Origin: Bacteroidota bacterium
GTDB lineage: Bacteria; Bacteroidota; Bacteroidia; Cytophagales; Cyclobacteriaceae
Direction: 5' to 3'
NCBI GenBank assembly: GCA_018267135.1
Contig: JAFDZA010000013.1
Span: 62,001 to 126,000, forward strand
Length of the DNA: 64,000 nt
Shown here piece after piece: positions 53,958 through 63,892 of the stretch (its first letter is position 1; each line of letters opens with the position of its first letter). Both the position numbers and the translations under genes were made by a program. The notes beneath the pieces were generated by a model. That model searched no databases. It was not told where the DNA came from and saw only the letters and a program-made list of their open reading frames with translations.

Positions 53958-54848
53958 TCAGTTACCAATTATTTTCTGGTAAATATTACGCTTGGGGTCG
54001 AGTTGGCTTAGGATGTCGTACGCTTCGCGTCTTACGTTAAGATTGCCGTCTGAAAAAATATTAGTCAGTTCGTTTGCTTTGCTGTCGAAAAACGTAACAA
54101 TTAAAACAGCGGTGGGAAACGTATTCCAAACTTTTTTAACGGTTTTCAGTACATCCAGTATTTGATCGCGTCCTTGGTCCGGATTTTTATCGAAAGCATC
54201 TAAAGCCAGCCGGTGATATTTATAGGTATTCTTTCTCAGATCGGCCATCTGAGGGTTATTCATATTATCTACTAAAGCATAGCGGCTTCGGTTGTTGCTC
54301 AACGCAACCCATCCGGGGTGAATACTGCTTTGGGCATTATTCACTACCTGAAGCATTTTTTGTACATACGGAGAGCCTCCCATTTCGCTAAACGAATCAT
54401 AGTCAATGGCCAGGATGGTGTATGCATAATAGGCCAGCATAGACGTAAGATTGTTGATGTAGGTGTTATCGTTGTATTCCATCGGCTGCGATTCAATGTA
54501 CTCAAACTCAAATTCGCGGTCGGCAAAATTCAACAGCACCGTTTCATAGTTTGTGTTATACACCGGGCGGGCAGCTACAATTTGGGCACTGGCAATAAAA
54601 TTACCAATGGAAGGCATCTGGCTGATATTAACAAAAAGGGTGCAATTAATGCGCTCATAGTTTTTAAATACATCGTTGGTCCATTTGCGTGAATTTAAAA
54701 AGGCAGCAAATGAGCGCTCCATATCTTTAAACACCGAGCGGTCGGAGGTCTGAATCTGGTCGGCATTAATGGTTACTTTGCAATTCAGTTCCTGGGCCAG
54801 CCCTATTCTTACCCAACTAAAAACGATTAAAATAAAATACTTACGCAT
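53958..54848 (-). CDS. DUF4835 family protein (PorD-like)
   Basis: A 296-residue exported protein with a signal peptide ending near LAQE (residue 19). It matches the DUF4835 family, which includes PorD of the type IX secretion system: the mature start ELNCKVTINADQIQ, the FKDMERSFAAFLNSRKW block (about 41-57) and SQPMEYNDNTYINNLTSMLA (about 119-138). The biochemical role is not known; it is periplasmic or outer-membrane-facing. Its start overlaps the end of coaBC by eight bases. The gene order coaBC-DUF4835-recN is typical of Bacteroidota. Confidence 0.88.
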   Translation of the reverse strand: MRKYFILIVFSWVRIGLAQELNCKVTINADQIQTSDRSVFKDMERSFAAFLNSRKWTNDVFKNYERINCTLFVNISQMPSIGNFIASAQIVAARPVYNTNYETVLLNFADREFEFEYIESQPMEYNDNTYINNLTSMLAYYAYTILAIDYDSFSEMGGSPYVQKMLQVVNNAQSSIHPGWVALSNNRSRYALVDNMNNPQMADLRKNTYKYHRLALDAFDKNPDQGRDQILDVLKTVKKVWNTFPTAVLIVTFFDSKANELTNIFSDGNLNVRREAYDILSQLDPKRNIYQKIIGN

Positions 54849-56040
54849 GAAGTTCAGTCAATGCTTTAACGATTTCAATCGCTATTTCTTTCTTACTTCG
54901 CAAAGAAATTTCTTTAACCGGGTGGGTGGGGCTGATCAGGCTAACTTGGTTAGTATCATGGCTAAATCCGGCCCCCGGATCTTTAAGAGAGTTTAATACT
55001 ATGAGATCGAAATTCTTGGCCTGCAGTTTTTTTTGAGCATTGGCCAGTTCATTTTCCGTTTCCAAGGCAAAGCCAACAATGTATTGCCCTTCCTTTTTCA
55101 TTTTGCCGAGATCGGCAGCTATATCGGGGTTTTTAATTAATTCAATGTTTAGCCCGGCATCTGTTTTCTTTATTTTTTGAGTTGCCTTTTGAGCCGGTTT
55201 AAAATCGGCCACTGCAGCCGACAATACCGCCATATCTACCTGCGGAAAATGATACGTGGCGGCCCGGTGCATTTCATCGGCCGAAACTATGTTGATAATT
55301 TTTATGCGAGGGTGTGTGGTTTGCAAATGCGTAGGGCCGGAAATCAAAATTACCGCTGCACCCTGTTTAGCTAACTCTTCGGCTATGGCAAAACCCATTT
55401 TCCCGGAAGAATTATTTCCAATAAACCGCACCGGATCGATGGCTTCGTAGGTGGGGCCGGCCGTAACCAATGCTTTCTTCCCTTTTAACGGCTGATGTGC
55501 TGAAAAAAAAGATTTAAGCCTGTCTATTATTTCTTCCGGCTCAGCCATTCTTCCGTGGCCGGTCAATCCACTGGCCAATTCTCCATAAGTGGGATTAATG
55601 AGTTCGTTGCCTGCCGAAATCAGTTTTTTAATATTGGCCTGTGTGGATTCATGCTTCAGCATATCTAAATCCATGGCTGGGGCAAAAAAAATCTGGCAAC
55701 GGGCACTGAGGTAGGTAGCCAACAATAAATTATCGCAAAGGCCATTGGCCATTTTTGCTACCGTGTTAGCCGAGGCGGGTGCTATAACGAATACATCGGC
55801 CCACAAACCTAATTCAACATGGTTGGTCCATTGCCCGGATTCATCCTTTACCAAATCCAACAACACCGGATTTTTAGAAAGCGTAGATAGTGTGAGGGGC
55901 GTAATAAATTCCCGGGCGGCAGGTGTCATTACTACTTTTACTTCTGCCCCGGCTTTAACCAGCAAACGTACCAACCCTGCCGATTTATAAGCAGCGATGC
56001 TTCCGGTAATTCCCAGCAAGATACGTTTGCCGGACAGCAT
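54841..56040 (-). CDS. coaBC: Bifunctional phosphopantothenoylcysteine decarboxylase/synthetase
   Basis: Makes 4'-phosphopantetheine for coenzyme A: the C-terminal CoaB half joins cysteine to phosphopantothenate and the N-terminal flavoprotein CoaC half decarboxylates it. CoaC features: GSIAAYKS near the N-terminus and the active-site His74 (TNHVELGLWAD). CoaB features: VTAGPTYEAIDPVRFIGN and SSGKMG. Two usual CoaC residues differ: the PxMN Asn is Asp124 (PAMDLDM), and the Cys of the ACG-x-x-G-x-GRM loop is Ser157 (LASGLTGHGRM). I believe this form recurs in Bacteroidota, so it may be a clade variant. Length 399 is normal. Confidence 0.94.
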   Translation of the reverse strand: MLSGKRILLGITGSIAAYKSAGLVRLLVKAGAEVKVVMTPAAREFITPLTLSTLSKNPVLLDLVKDESGQWTNHVELGLWADVFVIAPASANTVAKMANGLCDNLLLATYLSARCQIFFAPAMDLDMLKHESTQANIKKLISAGNELINPTYGELASGLTGHGRMAEPEEIIDRLKSFFSAHQPLKGKKALVTAGPTYEAIDPVRFIGNNSSGKMGFAIAEELAKQGAAVILISGPTHLQTTHPRIKIINIVSADEMHRAATYHFPQVDMAVLSAAVADFKPAQKATQKIKKTDAGLNIELIKNPDIAADLGKMKKEGQYIVGFALETENELANAQKKLQAKNFDLIVLNSLKDPGAGFSHDTNQVSLISPTHPVKEISLRSKKEIAIEIVKALTELHA

Positions 56041-56045
56041 ACCCG

Positions 56046-56375
56046 TTATTCAGTTTTGGCTGCTTCCGCAGGAAGTTCTTCGCGCATGCGGAAAGTGAGT
56101 TTGCCTTCCAGAAATTCTTCCGTAGCCGAGGTGGTAGGTTTCGGCATACGCTCATAAAATTTTGAAATCTCGATTTGCTCACGGTTTTCAAAAACTTCTT
56201 CCAGATTATCTACCGTAGTAGCAAACTCGGCCAGTTTATTATTCAATTCTTCTTTTAGGTTTATGGAAATTTGTTTGGCGCGTTTAGAAATCACCACTAC
56301 CGATTTATACAAGTTGCCGGTGGGAGCAGCAATTTTTTCCACATCGCGTGTAATAATTGAAGGTTGAGTAGCCAT
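56046..56375 (-). CDS. rpoZ: RNA polymerase omega subunit, Bacteroidota type
   Basis: A 109-residue protein that helps RNA polymerase assembly. The core is DVEKIAAPTGNLYKSVVVIS followed by RAKQISINLKEEL, corresponding to the omega helices in which the polymerase beta-prime tail is bound. The C-terminal ~50 residues are a low-complexity acidic tail ending in EELPAEAAKTE. It sits between bamD and coaBC with five-base gaps on each side, an order repeated in many Bacteroidota; rpoZ next to coaBC is also common elsewhere. Confidence 0.9.
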   Translation of the reverse strand: MATQPSIITRDVEKIAAPTGNLYKSVVVISKRAKQISINLKEELNNKLAEFATTVDNLEEVFENREQIEISKFYERMPKPTTSATEEFLEGKLTFRMREELPAEAAKTE

Positions 56376-56380
56376 ATAAA

Positions 56381-57220
56381 TTAATTTATCGTTTTCGTTG
56401 TTTTTATTTTCAGTAGGTTAACTTGATTGAGACTGGCCGTGTAGTACGGCTGCGCCTCTTTTAAGTAGGCACTATTGGGAAAACTATCGAGCATTTCCTG
56501 ATAAAAATCAAGTGTAGAGTGATACCGCTCTAATTGTTTGGAAGGAATGCTCTGCTCGGCCAGTTTAAATTGTGCTTCAATTTTATAAAAAGCCATCTGC
56601 TCTAAATATTTTGAGTCGGGAAATGTTTTCCTGAAATTAGAGATACAAATAATGGCGGCCTGATAGTATCTCATTCTTAAATAAAGCAAGGCGTTTTCAA
56701 ACTCTTTCTTTTCTAATTTCACCTGACTTTTGTTGATTACTTCAGTCGCTTTGTCGGAAAACTGGCTGCCCGGAAATTGATTTAAGAAATTCTGCATGGC
56801 TCCCATCGCCTCAATGCTGCTTTTCTGGTCGAGTTGTTCGTCAGGCGAAGCAATATAAAGCGAATAGGCATACATAAAATAAGCTTCTTCGGCTAACTGG
56901 CTACGGCCATAGGTTTCAAAAAAAACTTTAAACTGGTTAGAGGCCAGCAAATACGTTTTCTGGTAATATTGGCAATAGGCCAGGTAAAATTCTACTTTTT
57001 CGCCTTCAGGCAACCCACGTACGATGGGCAAAATTTGTTCGAACAAAATAGCGGTGTGGTAATAATCTTTCTTTTTAAAGTAATTCTGACCTGCTTCGTA
57101 CTTTAATCGCCAGTCTTCGCTGCGCTCAATCCTGCGAAACTTGCTGCACGAAATAAAGAAAACAGCCGCCACAAGCAGGATAAGAAGTTTTTTAGCAGTT
57201 GAAGGAGTTAAAAAGTACAT
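56381..57220 (-). CDS. bamD: Outer-membrane assembly lipoprotein BamD
   Basis: A 279-residue lipoprotein of the BAM complex that inserts beta-barrel proteins into the outer membrane. Lipobox FFISC gives Cys25. The rest is five tetratricopeptide-like repeats; YEAGQNYFKKKDYYHTAILF is the first, and YFMYAYSLYIASPDEQLDQ is the conserved loop of BamD. Length is normal. It heads the bamD-rpoZ-coaBC-DUF4835-recN run, with the OstA-like gene 96 bases upstream. Confidence 0.92.
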   Translation of the reverse strand: MYFLTPSTAKKLLILLVAAVFFISCSKFRRIERSEDWRLKYEAGQNYFKKKDYYHTAILFEQILPIVRGLPEGEKVEFYLAYCQYYQKTYLLASNQFKVFFETYGRSQLAEEAYFMYAYSLYIASPDEQLDQKSSIEAMGAMQNFLNQFPGSQFSDKATEVINKSQVKLEKKEFENALLYLRMRYYQAAIICISNFRKTFPDSKYLEQMAFYKIEAQFKLAEQSIPSKQLERYHSTLDFYQEMLDSFPNSAYLKEAQPYYTASLNQVNLLKIKTTKTIN

Positions 57221-57316
57221 TCAAACGGGTTTTGAGCCGGAATAAGCCTGCAAATATACAACGGATGGGATAATTAGCAATTTTGCGTTTTTTCGATCAT
57301 TGGTAGGAGGTAGCAC

Positions 57317-58873
57317 TTACTGTGCAACCGATATTTTTTTGCTTGCTTTACTTTTTACCACTTCTTCTTTTTTAGGTCTTAGTTTATCGCGCCAGGTAAA
57401 TCCCTTCAGGCGTGTATCGTTGGCTTTAATTTCGTGAGGCGGAAAAAACGAAGCATCGGGTTTTACATAAAATTTTATTTCACTCACTTTTCCTTTCTTA
57501 AAATTGATGCGCATGTTACTGCATATAATTTTATTCATGCCTACCAAGTAGGTAATTTTAAGTATAACACTGTCTTTTTTAAGTTTTTTTTCTTCCAGGG
57601 CATGGTAGATGCTCTCGCCATTTCCCTGCACTACGACATAGTGAATCTGCTTCCCCTGAAAATAGGAAGTCATACGCCTGCCTTTTATCTGGTTAAAATT
57701 TTTAAGTGAATCGGTAGAAGCTACAAACGAGTTGCCGATCATATAGATGCGGTCAATTTTTTTATGTTTGATGAGCATATTAATCGAGTCGGCCGTCATC
57801 TGGTTTTCTCCGTTCCACAAAACAGGATCATGGTAGAAATACAAGGTAGAGTCGGCACTGACATAGGCTAGCGAATCGGCCACACCCTGCATATTGGCCC
57901 TGAAAATTTTTACATGGTGGTAGGCCAGCAATCTTTTCTTTTGAGGGTTCATGTTTTCCAGCGATACTAATGTATCGGCCGAAAGAAAAAGGGTATCGCC
58001 TTCGTCTGTTACTTTTGCCACGTAGGCATTGTTCCATACTTTGGAGATGCCTTTCAATTTATCGTAAAAGCCATTGTCGCCATACACGGTCATGTTTTCG
58101 TTTTTAGAGGTCATCACCACATGCCCGGCTACTTTGTATAGTTTTCGTTTGTCGTCTATGCGGTACGCATCGGCTTTAATTTTGTAGGAAGGCGATTCCA
58201 TTTCGCCCTGGTGCAACAATGAATTTTTTAGGCGGGTATCATATTCGCCATTCTGGTAGTAGGCTGTTTTACCTTCATTATCTTTAAGGGTGGTAAAATC
58301 GCGGAAGTAAACGATTTTGGTTTTAGAGTTATATTGAAGCGTATCGGAGGTAAGGGTGTAGTCAGGGTTTACGCCTACTACTTCTTTTTTAAAGGAGGCT
58401 AAATTGGTATTTACATCATAGTATCCCTTTACACTGGTAAGCTGGTTGGTGGTATCTACCAGTTTACCATTATTAAAGTAGCGGGCTTCGTTGCGGATGC
58501 GATAATAATCAAGGTAGTCGGTATAAAGTTTGGCAATTTTTAATTTTTCAAATACCACACTTTGCCGGAGGTTGGCAATTTTGGTGGTGCCATCGTAATG
58601 TAACCGAAGCGAGGTAATATCTACCGAGTCATCTACAATATGTACGCGGCCAAAGGCATCGAGTTTGTTTTCGGAGCGGAAGAAATGAGCCGAGTCGCAG
58701 AAAATATGAGTTGTATTTTGAATAAACGCCACGTTGCCAATCAGCCGGTCGAAACGCTTGCCTTCTTTAATACTGCCTTTTAAGCTATCGGCATGTACAA
58801 GTTTTACCCGCTGCTGTGCGTGCAGGGCAAAGACACCGTGTAAAAGCACTACCCAAAAAAAGATTCTCAGCAT
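57317..58873 (-). CDS. OstA-like protein (LptA/LptD-N family)
   Basis: A 518-residue exported protein with a signal peptide ending near LHAQQ (residue 21). It consists of repeated short strands of the OstA/LptA beta-jellyroll type, seen in the rhythm IFCDSAHFF..., VTSLRLHYDG and DNGFYDKLKGISKVWNNA. Such proteins carry lipopolysaccharide across the periplasm or help assemble it at the outer membrane. Bacteroidota often have this long form instead of a short LptA. The C-terminus is lysine-rich. It lies upstream of bamD, another outer-membrane biogenesis gene. Confidence 0.85.
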   Translation of the reverse strand: MLRIFFWVVLLHGVFALHAQQRVKLVHADSLKGSIKEGKRFDRLIGNVAFIQNTTHIFCDSAHFFRSENKLDAFGRVHIVDDSVDITSLRLHYDGTTKIANLRQSVVFEKLKIAKLYTDYLDYYRIRNEARYFNNGKLVDTTNQLTSVKGYYDVNTNLASFKKEVVGVNPDYTLTSDTLQYNSKTKIVYFRDFTTLKDNEGKTAYYQNGEYDTRLKNSLLHQGEMESPSYKIKADAYRIDDKRKLYKVAGHVVMTSKNENMTVYGDNGFYDKLKGISKVWNNAYVAKVTDEGDTLFLSADTLVSLENMNPQKKRLLAYHHVKIFRANMQGVADSLAYVSADSTLYFYHDPVLWNGENQMTADSINMLIKHKKIDRIYMIGNSFVASTDSLKNFNQIKGRRMTSYFQGKQIHYVVVQGNGESIYHALEEKKLKKDSVILKITYLVGMNKIICSNMRINFKKGKVSEIKFYVKPDASFFPPHEIKANDTRLKGFTWRDKLRPKKEEVVKSKASKKISVAQ

Positions 58874-58941
58874 GACCTCACGTTAGCAAGAGTTGTGCCA
58901 CTCGGGGGTTCAGTTATCCTCTATTTCGCAATAGACGGACA

Positions 58942-60159
58942 TCAGAAAGTAACAAGAAGAGTAATCATTTCTCCTTTCCGCTTCAGCTTCACAGATACGA
59001 TCTGGCCTTTCTGAAATTTGCCGAGTGCTTCCATATAGGTCTGCACATCTTTTATTTGAATATCGCCCATTTGCACGATAACATCGTCTGCTTGTATGCC
59101 GGCTTTTTGTGCGGGTTTTCCATCGGTTACACCATCTACTTTCAATCCTTCTTCAGATGATGTATAGCTTGGCATAATGCCCATCGTAACTTTAAAGGAG
59201 CGCGATGAACTCAAAGACTTATTTTTTGTCGGCAAGAACGCCAGCCGCGGGGCAGCATCAAGCTCTTCTACCAGCTTAATGATCAGTTCAAGCACTTGTT
59301 TCTCTCCGGCAAAATTAATTTTCTGCCAATCGTCTGAAGGTTTGTGATAATCGCTATGTGCCCCGGTAAAGAAATGGAGCACCGGAATATTTTTAAGATA
59401 AAACGAAGTATGATCGGACGGCCCAATGCCGGCCGAGTCAGTCTTGATTTTTATGTCTCCGGCTATTTTTTTTAGTTCGGTTTCCCATACGTTGCTGGTG
59501 CCCGTTCCGCTTACGGCCAAGGCTTTCGTAGCCGGATCCAAACGCCCTACCATATCGAGGTTAATCATGTAATTAACGGTGGAGAGATCGAGCGTGGGGT
59601 GTTCGGTAAAATACTTTGAGCCAAACAAACCCAGTTCTTCCCCACTGAATGAAATGAAGAGGAAATTATATTTCTCCTTTTTTTTATTTTTTTGAAAATA
59701 CCGGGCTAACTCTATAATACCGGCCGTGCCCGAGGCATTATCGTCTGCTCCGTTGTGTATCTTGCCTTGTGGGTTGGCATCGAGCGAACTTCCGTTTTCG
59801 CCTAACCCAAGATGGTCGTAGTGTGCCCCTATAATGATGGTTTGGGCCGCTCCGTTATCCAGATAACCAATAATATTATGCGCGGTGCCTTCTGTGCCAG
59901 TGCCGTGCATGCCGCCCTTAAAAGGGAAAGCCTGTAAAAAACCCTGTGCCTCTCCTTTCGGCTGAAGTTTTATTTTTTTGAACTCCCCCACAATGTAGGC
60001 GGCTGCCATTTTTTCACCCTCGCTCCCGGTACCTCGTCCGTTTAGGGAGTCGGCCGATAATATTTTAATGTGTTGCTTTAGTTTGGCAGCGTCAATCTGG
60101 CCCAAGGTGCTAACCGAAATCAGGCCAGCCAATAGGGTAATGGTAATTTTCATAATCAT
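58942..60159 (-). CDS. Exported M28 aminopeptidase with PDZ domain
   Basis: A 405-residue zinc peptidase. The signal peptide ends near TLGQ (residue 20). The M28 dizinc ligands lie in GAHYDHLG (His113), NGADDNASG (Asp139/140), SGEELGLFG (Glu174/175), NLDMVGR (Asp202) and the last His in HSDYHKPSDDW. Residues ~315-405 form a PDZ domain (GLKVDGVTDGKPAQKAGIQ). The PDZ may bind substrate C-termini or localise the enzyme. It works in the periplasm on short peptides; the exact specificity is unknown. Confidence 0.93.
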   Translation of the reverse strand: MIMKITITLLAGLISVSTLGQIDAAKLKQHIKILSADSLNGRGTGSEGEKMAAAYIVGEFKKIKLQPKGEAQGFLQAFPFKGGMHGTGTEGTAHNIIGYLDNGAAQTIIIGAHYDHLGLGENGSSLDANPQGKIHNGADDNASGTAGIIELARYFQKNKKKEKYNFLFISFSGEELGLFGSKYFTEHPTLDLSTVNYMINLDMVGRLDPATKALAVSGTGTSNVWETELKKIAGDIKIKTDSAGIGPSDHTSFYLKNIPVLHFFTGAHSDYHKPSDDWQKINFAGEKQVLELIIKLVEELDAAPRLAFLPTKNKSLSSSRSFKVTMGIMPSYTSSEEGLKVDGVTDGKPAQKAGIQADDVIVQMGDIQIKDVQTYMEALGKFQKGQIVSVKLKRKGEMITLLVTF

Positions 60160-60184
60160 TTTTTTTCAAAAATACACGAAAAAT

Positions 60185-60736
60185 TCAGTGCGAGCCTGTA
60201 TGTTTTTTATAAAACACAAATCGGTAAAAAGTAAGGCTTAGAATAATGAGGCAACACACCAACACAAATAATTTTTCTGCGTCCAGCCAATCGATGGGGC
60301 GGTCTTCCAGTTTGGGGTCGGTCCACACGCTGTGGATAATCAGCGGAATGGCAGCGATATACGAAGTATAGTGCAGAGTGCGCCAAAAACGGAGTTTCAT
60401 CTGATCTTTAAAATAGGAGCTAACTACCACTACGGCCGTTAAATAGAGAGCCAGTGCACCAAAGGTATTGGCATAGGGTTGGTGCTTCGTCCATTGGGGC
60501 CAGACTATATCGCTCCATGAAAATTCGGACTTAGGGTCTAACGGAATCAACACCACGTGAACTAAAATAGCCACCGCAGCCGAATAGCCGGTAAATTTAT
60601 GAAGAGTAAGAAAAGTGAGATTGTATGGCAGCTTGGCAGCTGTGCCGCTCCAGATAAAAAATCCGACAATAAAATTCGCTGCCAAACAGGCGATGGCAAT
60701 TAAGCCAATTATGCCGGAGGGTTCGATGGTTTCCAT
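60185..60736 (-). CDS. Ferric-reductase-like heme membrane protein
   Basis: A 183-residue membrane protein with five helices. Two histidines in one helix (LHKFTGYSAAVAILVHVVL) and two in a later one (LHYTSYIAAIPLIIHS) are spaced like the bis-heme ligands of the ferric reductase-like transmembrane domain (also in YedZ/MsrQ). It has no flavin or NAD domain, so it must receive electrons from a partner. No MsrP-like gene is adjacent. Its function is unassigned. Confidence 0.68.
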   Translation of the reverse strand: METIEPSGIIGLIAIACLAANFIVGFFIWSGTAAKLPYNLTFLTLHKFTGYSAAVAILVHVVLIPLDPKSEFSWSDIVWPQWTKHQPYANTFGALALYLTAVVVVSSYFKDQMKLRFWRTLHYTSYIAAIPLIIHSVWTDPKLEDRPIDWLDAEKLFVLVCCLIILSLTFYRFVFYKKHTGSH

Positions 60737-60842
60737 TCGGATTAATTAAGTAGTAAAGAATCTTTACCGGTCATACTCTTTTTTTATAAATAGGGTTATG
60801 CACCCATCGCCTACAGCCGTTCTTAGGGTTGGCCATACTATT

Positions 60843-62276
60843 TTAAAACTCGGCATTTCCCGGAAACCGCGGATAAGGTATTACATCTCGTATGTTCGTC
60901 ATACCCGTTACAAACTGAACCAGCCGTTCAAAGCCCAGCCCAAATCCGCTGTGCGGAGCCGACCCAAACTTGCGTAAATCTAAATACCACCACAATTCTT
61001 TTTCGGGTAAGCCCATTTCGCGAATTCGTGCCACCAGGTTTTCATACCGTTCTTCGCGCTGCGAGCCACCTATAATTTCTCCGATGCCGGGGAAGAGCAC
61101 ATCCATGGCAGCTACGGTTTTGCCGTCTTCATTCTGGCGCATATAAAATGCCTTAATGTCTTTCGGGTAGTTGTATAAAATGACAGGCTTCTTAAAATGT
61201 TTTTCTACTAGGTAGCGCTCGTGCTCACTTTGCAAGTCAACGCCCCAACTATCTATGAGATACTGAAATTTTTTCTTTTTGTTGGGATTAGAATTTTTTA
61301 AAATATCAATAGCCTCTGTATAACTGAGTTTTTGAAAATCGTTCTCTACCACAAACTTCAGGCGGTCAATCAGGCCGAGTTCGCTCCGTTGTTCTTGAGG
61401 TTTGGCCGCTTCTTCTTCCTGCGCCCGTTTATTTAAAAATTCCAGGTCATCGGCACAATTATCTAATGCGTATTGAGCCAAAAACTGCAGCAGGTCGGTA
61501 GCCAGTTGCATATTATCATGAATGTCGTAGAAAGCCATTTCGGGTTCTATCATCCAAAACTCGGCCAGGTGGCGGGTTGTGTTAGAGTTTTCTGCCCGAA
61601 ACGTAGGCCCAAATGTGTAAATATCGCCTAACGCAAGAGCGTAGGTTTCTCCCTCTAATTGCCCGGATACGGTAAGGTTGGTTTCGCGCCCGAAAAAATC
61701 TTGTTGATGATCTATCTTGCCGTGTTCATCGCGGGCCGGGTTGTTAATATCCAGCGTGGTAACTTTAAACATCGCCCCCGCTCCTTCGGCATCGGAGCCG
61801 GTAATAACCGGTGTATGTACATACACAAAACCACGGTCGTTAAAAAACTTATGTACCCCATACGCCATGGCATGACGCACGCGCATCACCGCGCCAAATG
61901 TATTGGTACGGGCGCGGAGGTGAGCTATTTCGCGCAAAAATTCGAGGGAATGTTTTTTGGGTTGCAGCGGAAATTTTTCCGCCTCGCTATCGCCCAAAAT
62001 TTCGATGGATTTTACTTTTATTTCTACCGCCTGGCCTTTGGCCGGAGACGGAATGAGCTCGCCTTCTACCGACACGCACGCTCCGGTGGTAAGGCGCTTT
62101 AGGGTTACCTCATCCAGGCTGTTCAGTTCGGCCACCGCCTGCACATTATGAATGGTAGAGCCATCATTAATAGCAATAAATTGATTATTTCTAAATGTGC
62201 GTATCCAGCCTTGCACCTTTACAGTTTGCCCGGCCGGTAGTGTTTTCAGTACGTCTTTGATTTTAATTCTTTTCAT
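60843..62276 (-). CDS. asnS: Asparaginyl-tRNA synthetase
   Basis: Class IIb synthetase that charges tRNA(Asn). The N-terminal OB-fold (about residues 1-115: [20 protein letters not shown]) binds the anticodon. The class II motifs follow: [16 protein letters not shown] with [20 protein letters not shown] (motif 2), and [14 protein letters not shown] at the end (motif 3). I took the ATG at 62276 (MKRIKIKDV), 477 residues; an ATG at 62294 would add six. It is divergent from rpoN. Having asnS implies direct Asn-tRNA synthesis rather than only the transamidation route. Confidence 0.96.
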   Translation of the reverse strand: MKRIKIKDVLKTLPAGQTVKVQGWIRTFRNNQFIAINDGSTIHNVQAVAELNSLDEVTLKRLTTGACVSVEGELIPSPAKGQAVEIKVKSIEILGDSEAEKFPLQPKKHSLEFLREIAHLRARTNTFGAVMRVRHAMAYGVHKFFNDRGFVYVHTPVITGSDAEGAGAMFKVTTLDINNPARDEHGKIDHQQDFFGRETNLTVSGQLEGETYALALGDIYTFGPTFRAENSNTTRHLAEFWMIEPEMAFYDIHDNMQLATDLLQFLAQYALDNCADDLEFLNKRAQEEEAAKPQEQRSELGLIDRLKFVVENDFQKLSYTEAIDILKNSNPNKKKKFQYLIDSWGVDLQSEHERYLVEKHFKKPVILYNYPKDIKAFYMRQNEDGKTVAAMDVLFPGIGEIIGGSQREERYENLVARIREMGLPEKELWWYLDLRKFGSAPHSGFGLGFERLVQFVTGMTNIRDVIPYPRFPGNAEF

Positions 62277-62409
62277 AAAAAAATGAGAACGCAAAGCTAC
62301 ACCAATTTCCTGTAAGTGAGATTCTAGAATTGAAGCTTACATCGGCTGTCTTCCTTAAAAAAACCATTCAAATTATTCTACTCTTAAATTCCGGAATCAA
62401 CTGAATTGA

Positions 62410-62417
62410 TAAATTTG
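62410..62417 (+). promoter_or_regulatory. Candidate -7 element of the rpoN promoter
   Basis: TAAATTTG is an exact match to the Bacteroidota -7 consensus TAnnTTTG and lies 14 bases before the rpoN start codon, implying a very short leader. I see no convincing TTG element at the expected distance upstream, so confidence is limited. Confidence 0.35.
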
Positions 62418-62431
62418 CAGTTGATTCATTT

Positions 62432-63892
62432 ATGCAAAAGCTCAGTCTTACCCAATCGTTGCAACAAAAGTTGTCGCCTCAGCAGATACAATTTATTAAG
62501 CTGCTGCAAGTGCCTACGGCCGAATTGGAAAGCCGCATAGAAGAAGAACTGGAACTGAACCCGGTATTGGAGGAAGGCAACGAAGAGGAGCCGGAATCGC
62601 AACCGGAAAATGAACCGGCCGATGAACCCGAAAATGATGCCACCGAAGCGCAAGACGAAATAGATATTAAAGATTACCTGCGCGATGATGACTACAACAG
62701 CTACAAAACCTACAGCGATGATGGCGATGACGAAGAAGAACGCGAAATGCCCCTGGCCACTACTTCGTCTTTGCACGAAACTCTACTTACCCAACTCGGT
62801 TTTCTAGGTCTGGACGACCGCCAACTGGCGATTGGCCGGCAGTTGATCGGCAGCATTGAAGGCGATGGCTACATCCGCAGGGAGTTGGAATCTATCGTAA
62901 ACGATCTTGCCTTCTCACAAGGCATTGATACCACGCTGGAGGAAGTGGAAAGCATTTTAAAAAAAATCCAGTCTTTTGACCCGGCCGGCATTGCCGCCCG
63001 AAATTTGCAAGAATGCCTGCTGCTGCAACTCGACCGCCTGGATGACGGGCAAGATGTAGATGTTATTGTGGCCAAAAAAATCATCAGCGAATGTTATGAA
63101 GAGTTTACCAAAAAACATTATCCGAAAATTTTAAAAAAACTTGATCTGGATGATGACGACTACATTAAAGATGCGATCGAGCTGATCGTGCGGCTCAACC
63201 CCAAGCCCGGTGGAGAAGTAACCAATGGCTTAGTAAAAAATCAATATGTAATACCCGATTTTCTTCTTACCAACCATAACGGGAAAATTGAAGTGGCGCT
63301 CAACTCGCGCAATGCGCCCGAGCTCCGTGTTAGCCGCAGCTATAACGAAATGTTTCAGGCCTACGAAAAAAGCGATAAAAAAGACAAGAAAATGAAAGAG
63401 GCCGTTTCGTTTGTTAAACAAAAACTCGATGCCGCCCGCTGGTTTATTGATGCCATCAAACAACGTCAGCAAACTTTGCTGAGAACGATGCGTTCCATTG
63501 TAGAATTTCAATACGATTATTTTCTGGATGGCGATGAAACCAAATTGAAACCCATGATCCTGAAGGACATTGCCGGCATGATTAATATGGATATCTCTAC
63601 GGTAAGCCGCGTGGCCAGCAGCAAAACAGTGCAAACCGATTTTGGCACATTTCCTTTAAAATATTTTTTCTCGGAGGGCATCAGCACCGACTCGGGCGAA
63701 GAGGCCAGCAGCCGGGAGGTGAAACAGATCATCCGCGACTTCATCAGCGGAGAAGATAAAAGCAAACCCTACTCAGACGATAAACTGGAAGAATTGCTAA
63801 ACGGAAAAGGCTACAATATTGCCAGACGTACGGTGGCTAAGTACCGCGAACAATTAAATATTCCTGTAGCGCGATTAAGGAGAGAAATGTGA
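62432..63892 (+). CDS. rpoN: RNA polymerase sigma-54 factor
   Basis: Alternative sigma factor needing AAA+ activators. Region I is the Gln-rich start (SLTQSLQQKLSPQQIQFIKL), followed by a strongly acidic region II (about residues 40-110), the core-binding part, the helix-turn-helix near DISTVSRVASS, and the RpoN box ARRTVAKYREQLNIP close to the C-terminus. Length 486 is full. The gene is divergent from asnS (155-base gap), and its stop overlaps the GTG of the next gene. Confidence 0.97.
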   Translation: MQKLSLTQSLQQKLSPQQIQFIKLLQVPTAELESRIEEELELNPVLEEGNEEEPESQPENEPADEPENDATEAQDEIDIKDYLRDDDYNSYKTYSDDGDDEEEREMPLATTSSLHETLLTQLGFLGLDDRQLAIGRQLIGSIEGDGYIRRELESIVNDLAFSQGIDTTLEEVESILKKIQSFDPAGIAARNLQECLLLQLDRLDDGQDVDVIVAKKIISECYEEFTKKHYPKILKKLDLDDDDYIKDAIELIVRLNPKPGGEVTNGLVKNQYVIPDFLLTNHNGKIEVALNSRNAPELRVSRSYNEMFQAYEKSDKKDKKMKEAVSFVKQKLDAARWFIDAIKQRQQTLLRTMRSIVEFQYDYFLDGDETKLKPMILKDIAGMINMDISTVSRVASSKTVQTDFGTFPLKYFFSEGISTDSGEEASSREVKQIIRDFISGEDKSKPYSDDKLEELLNGKGYNIARRTVAKYREQLNIPVARLRREM

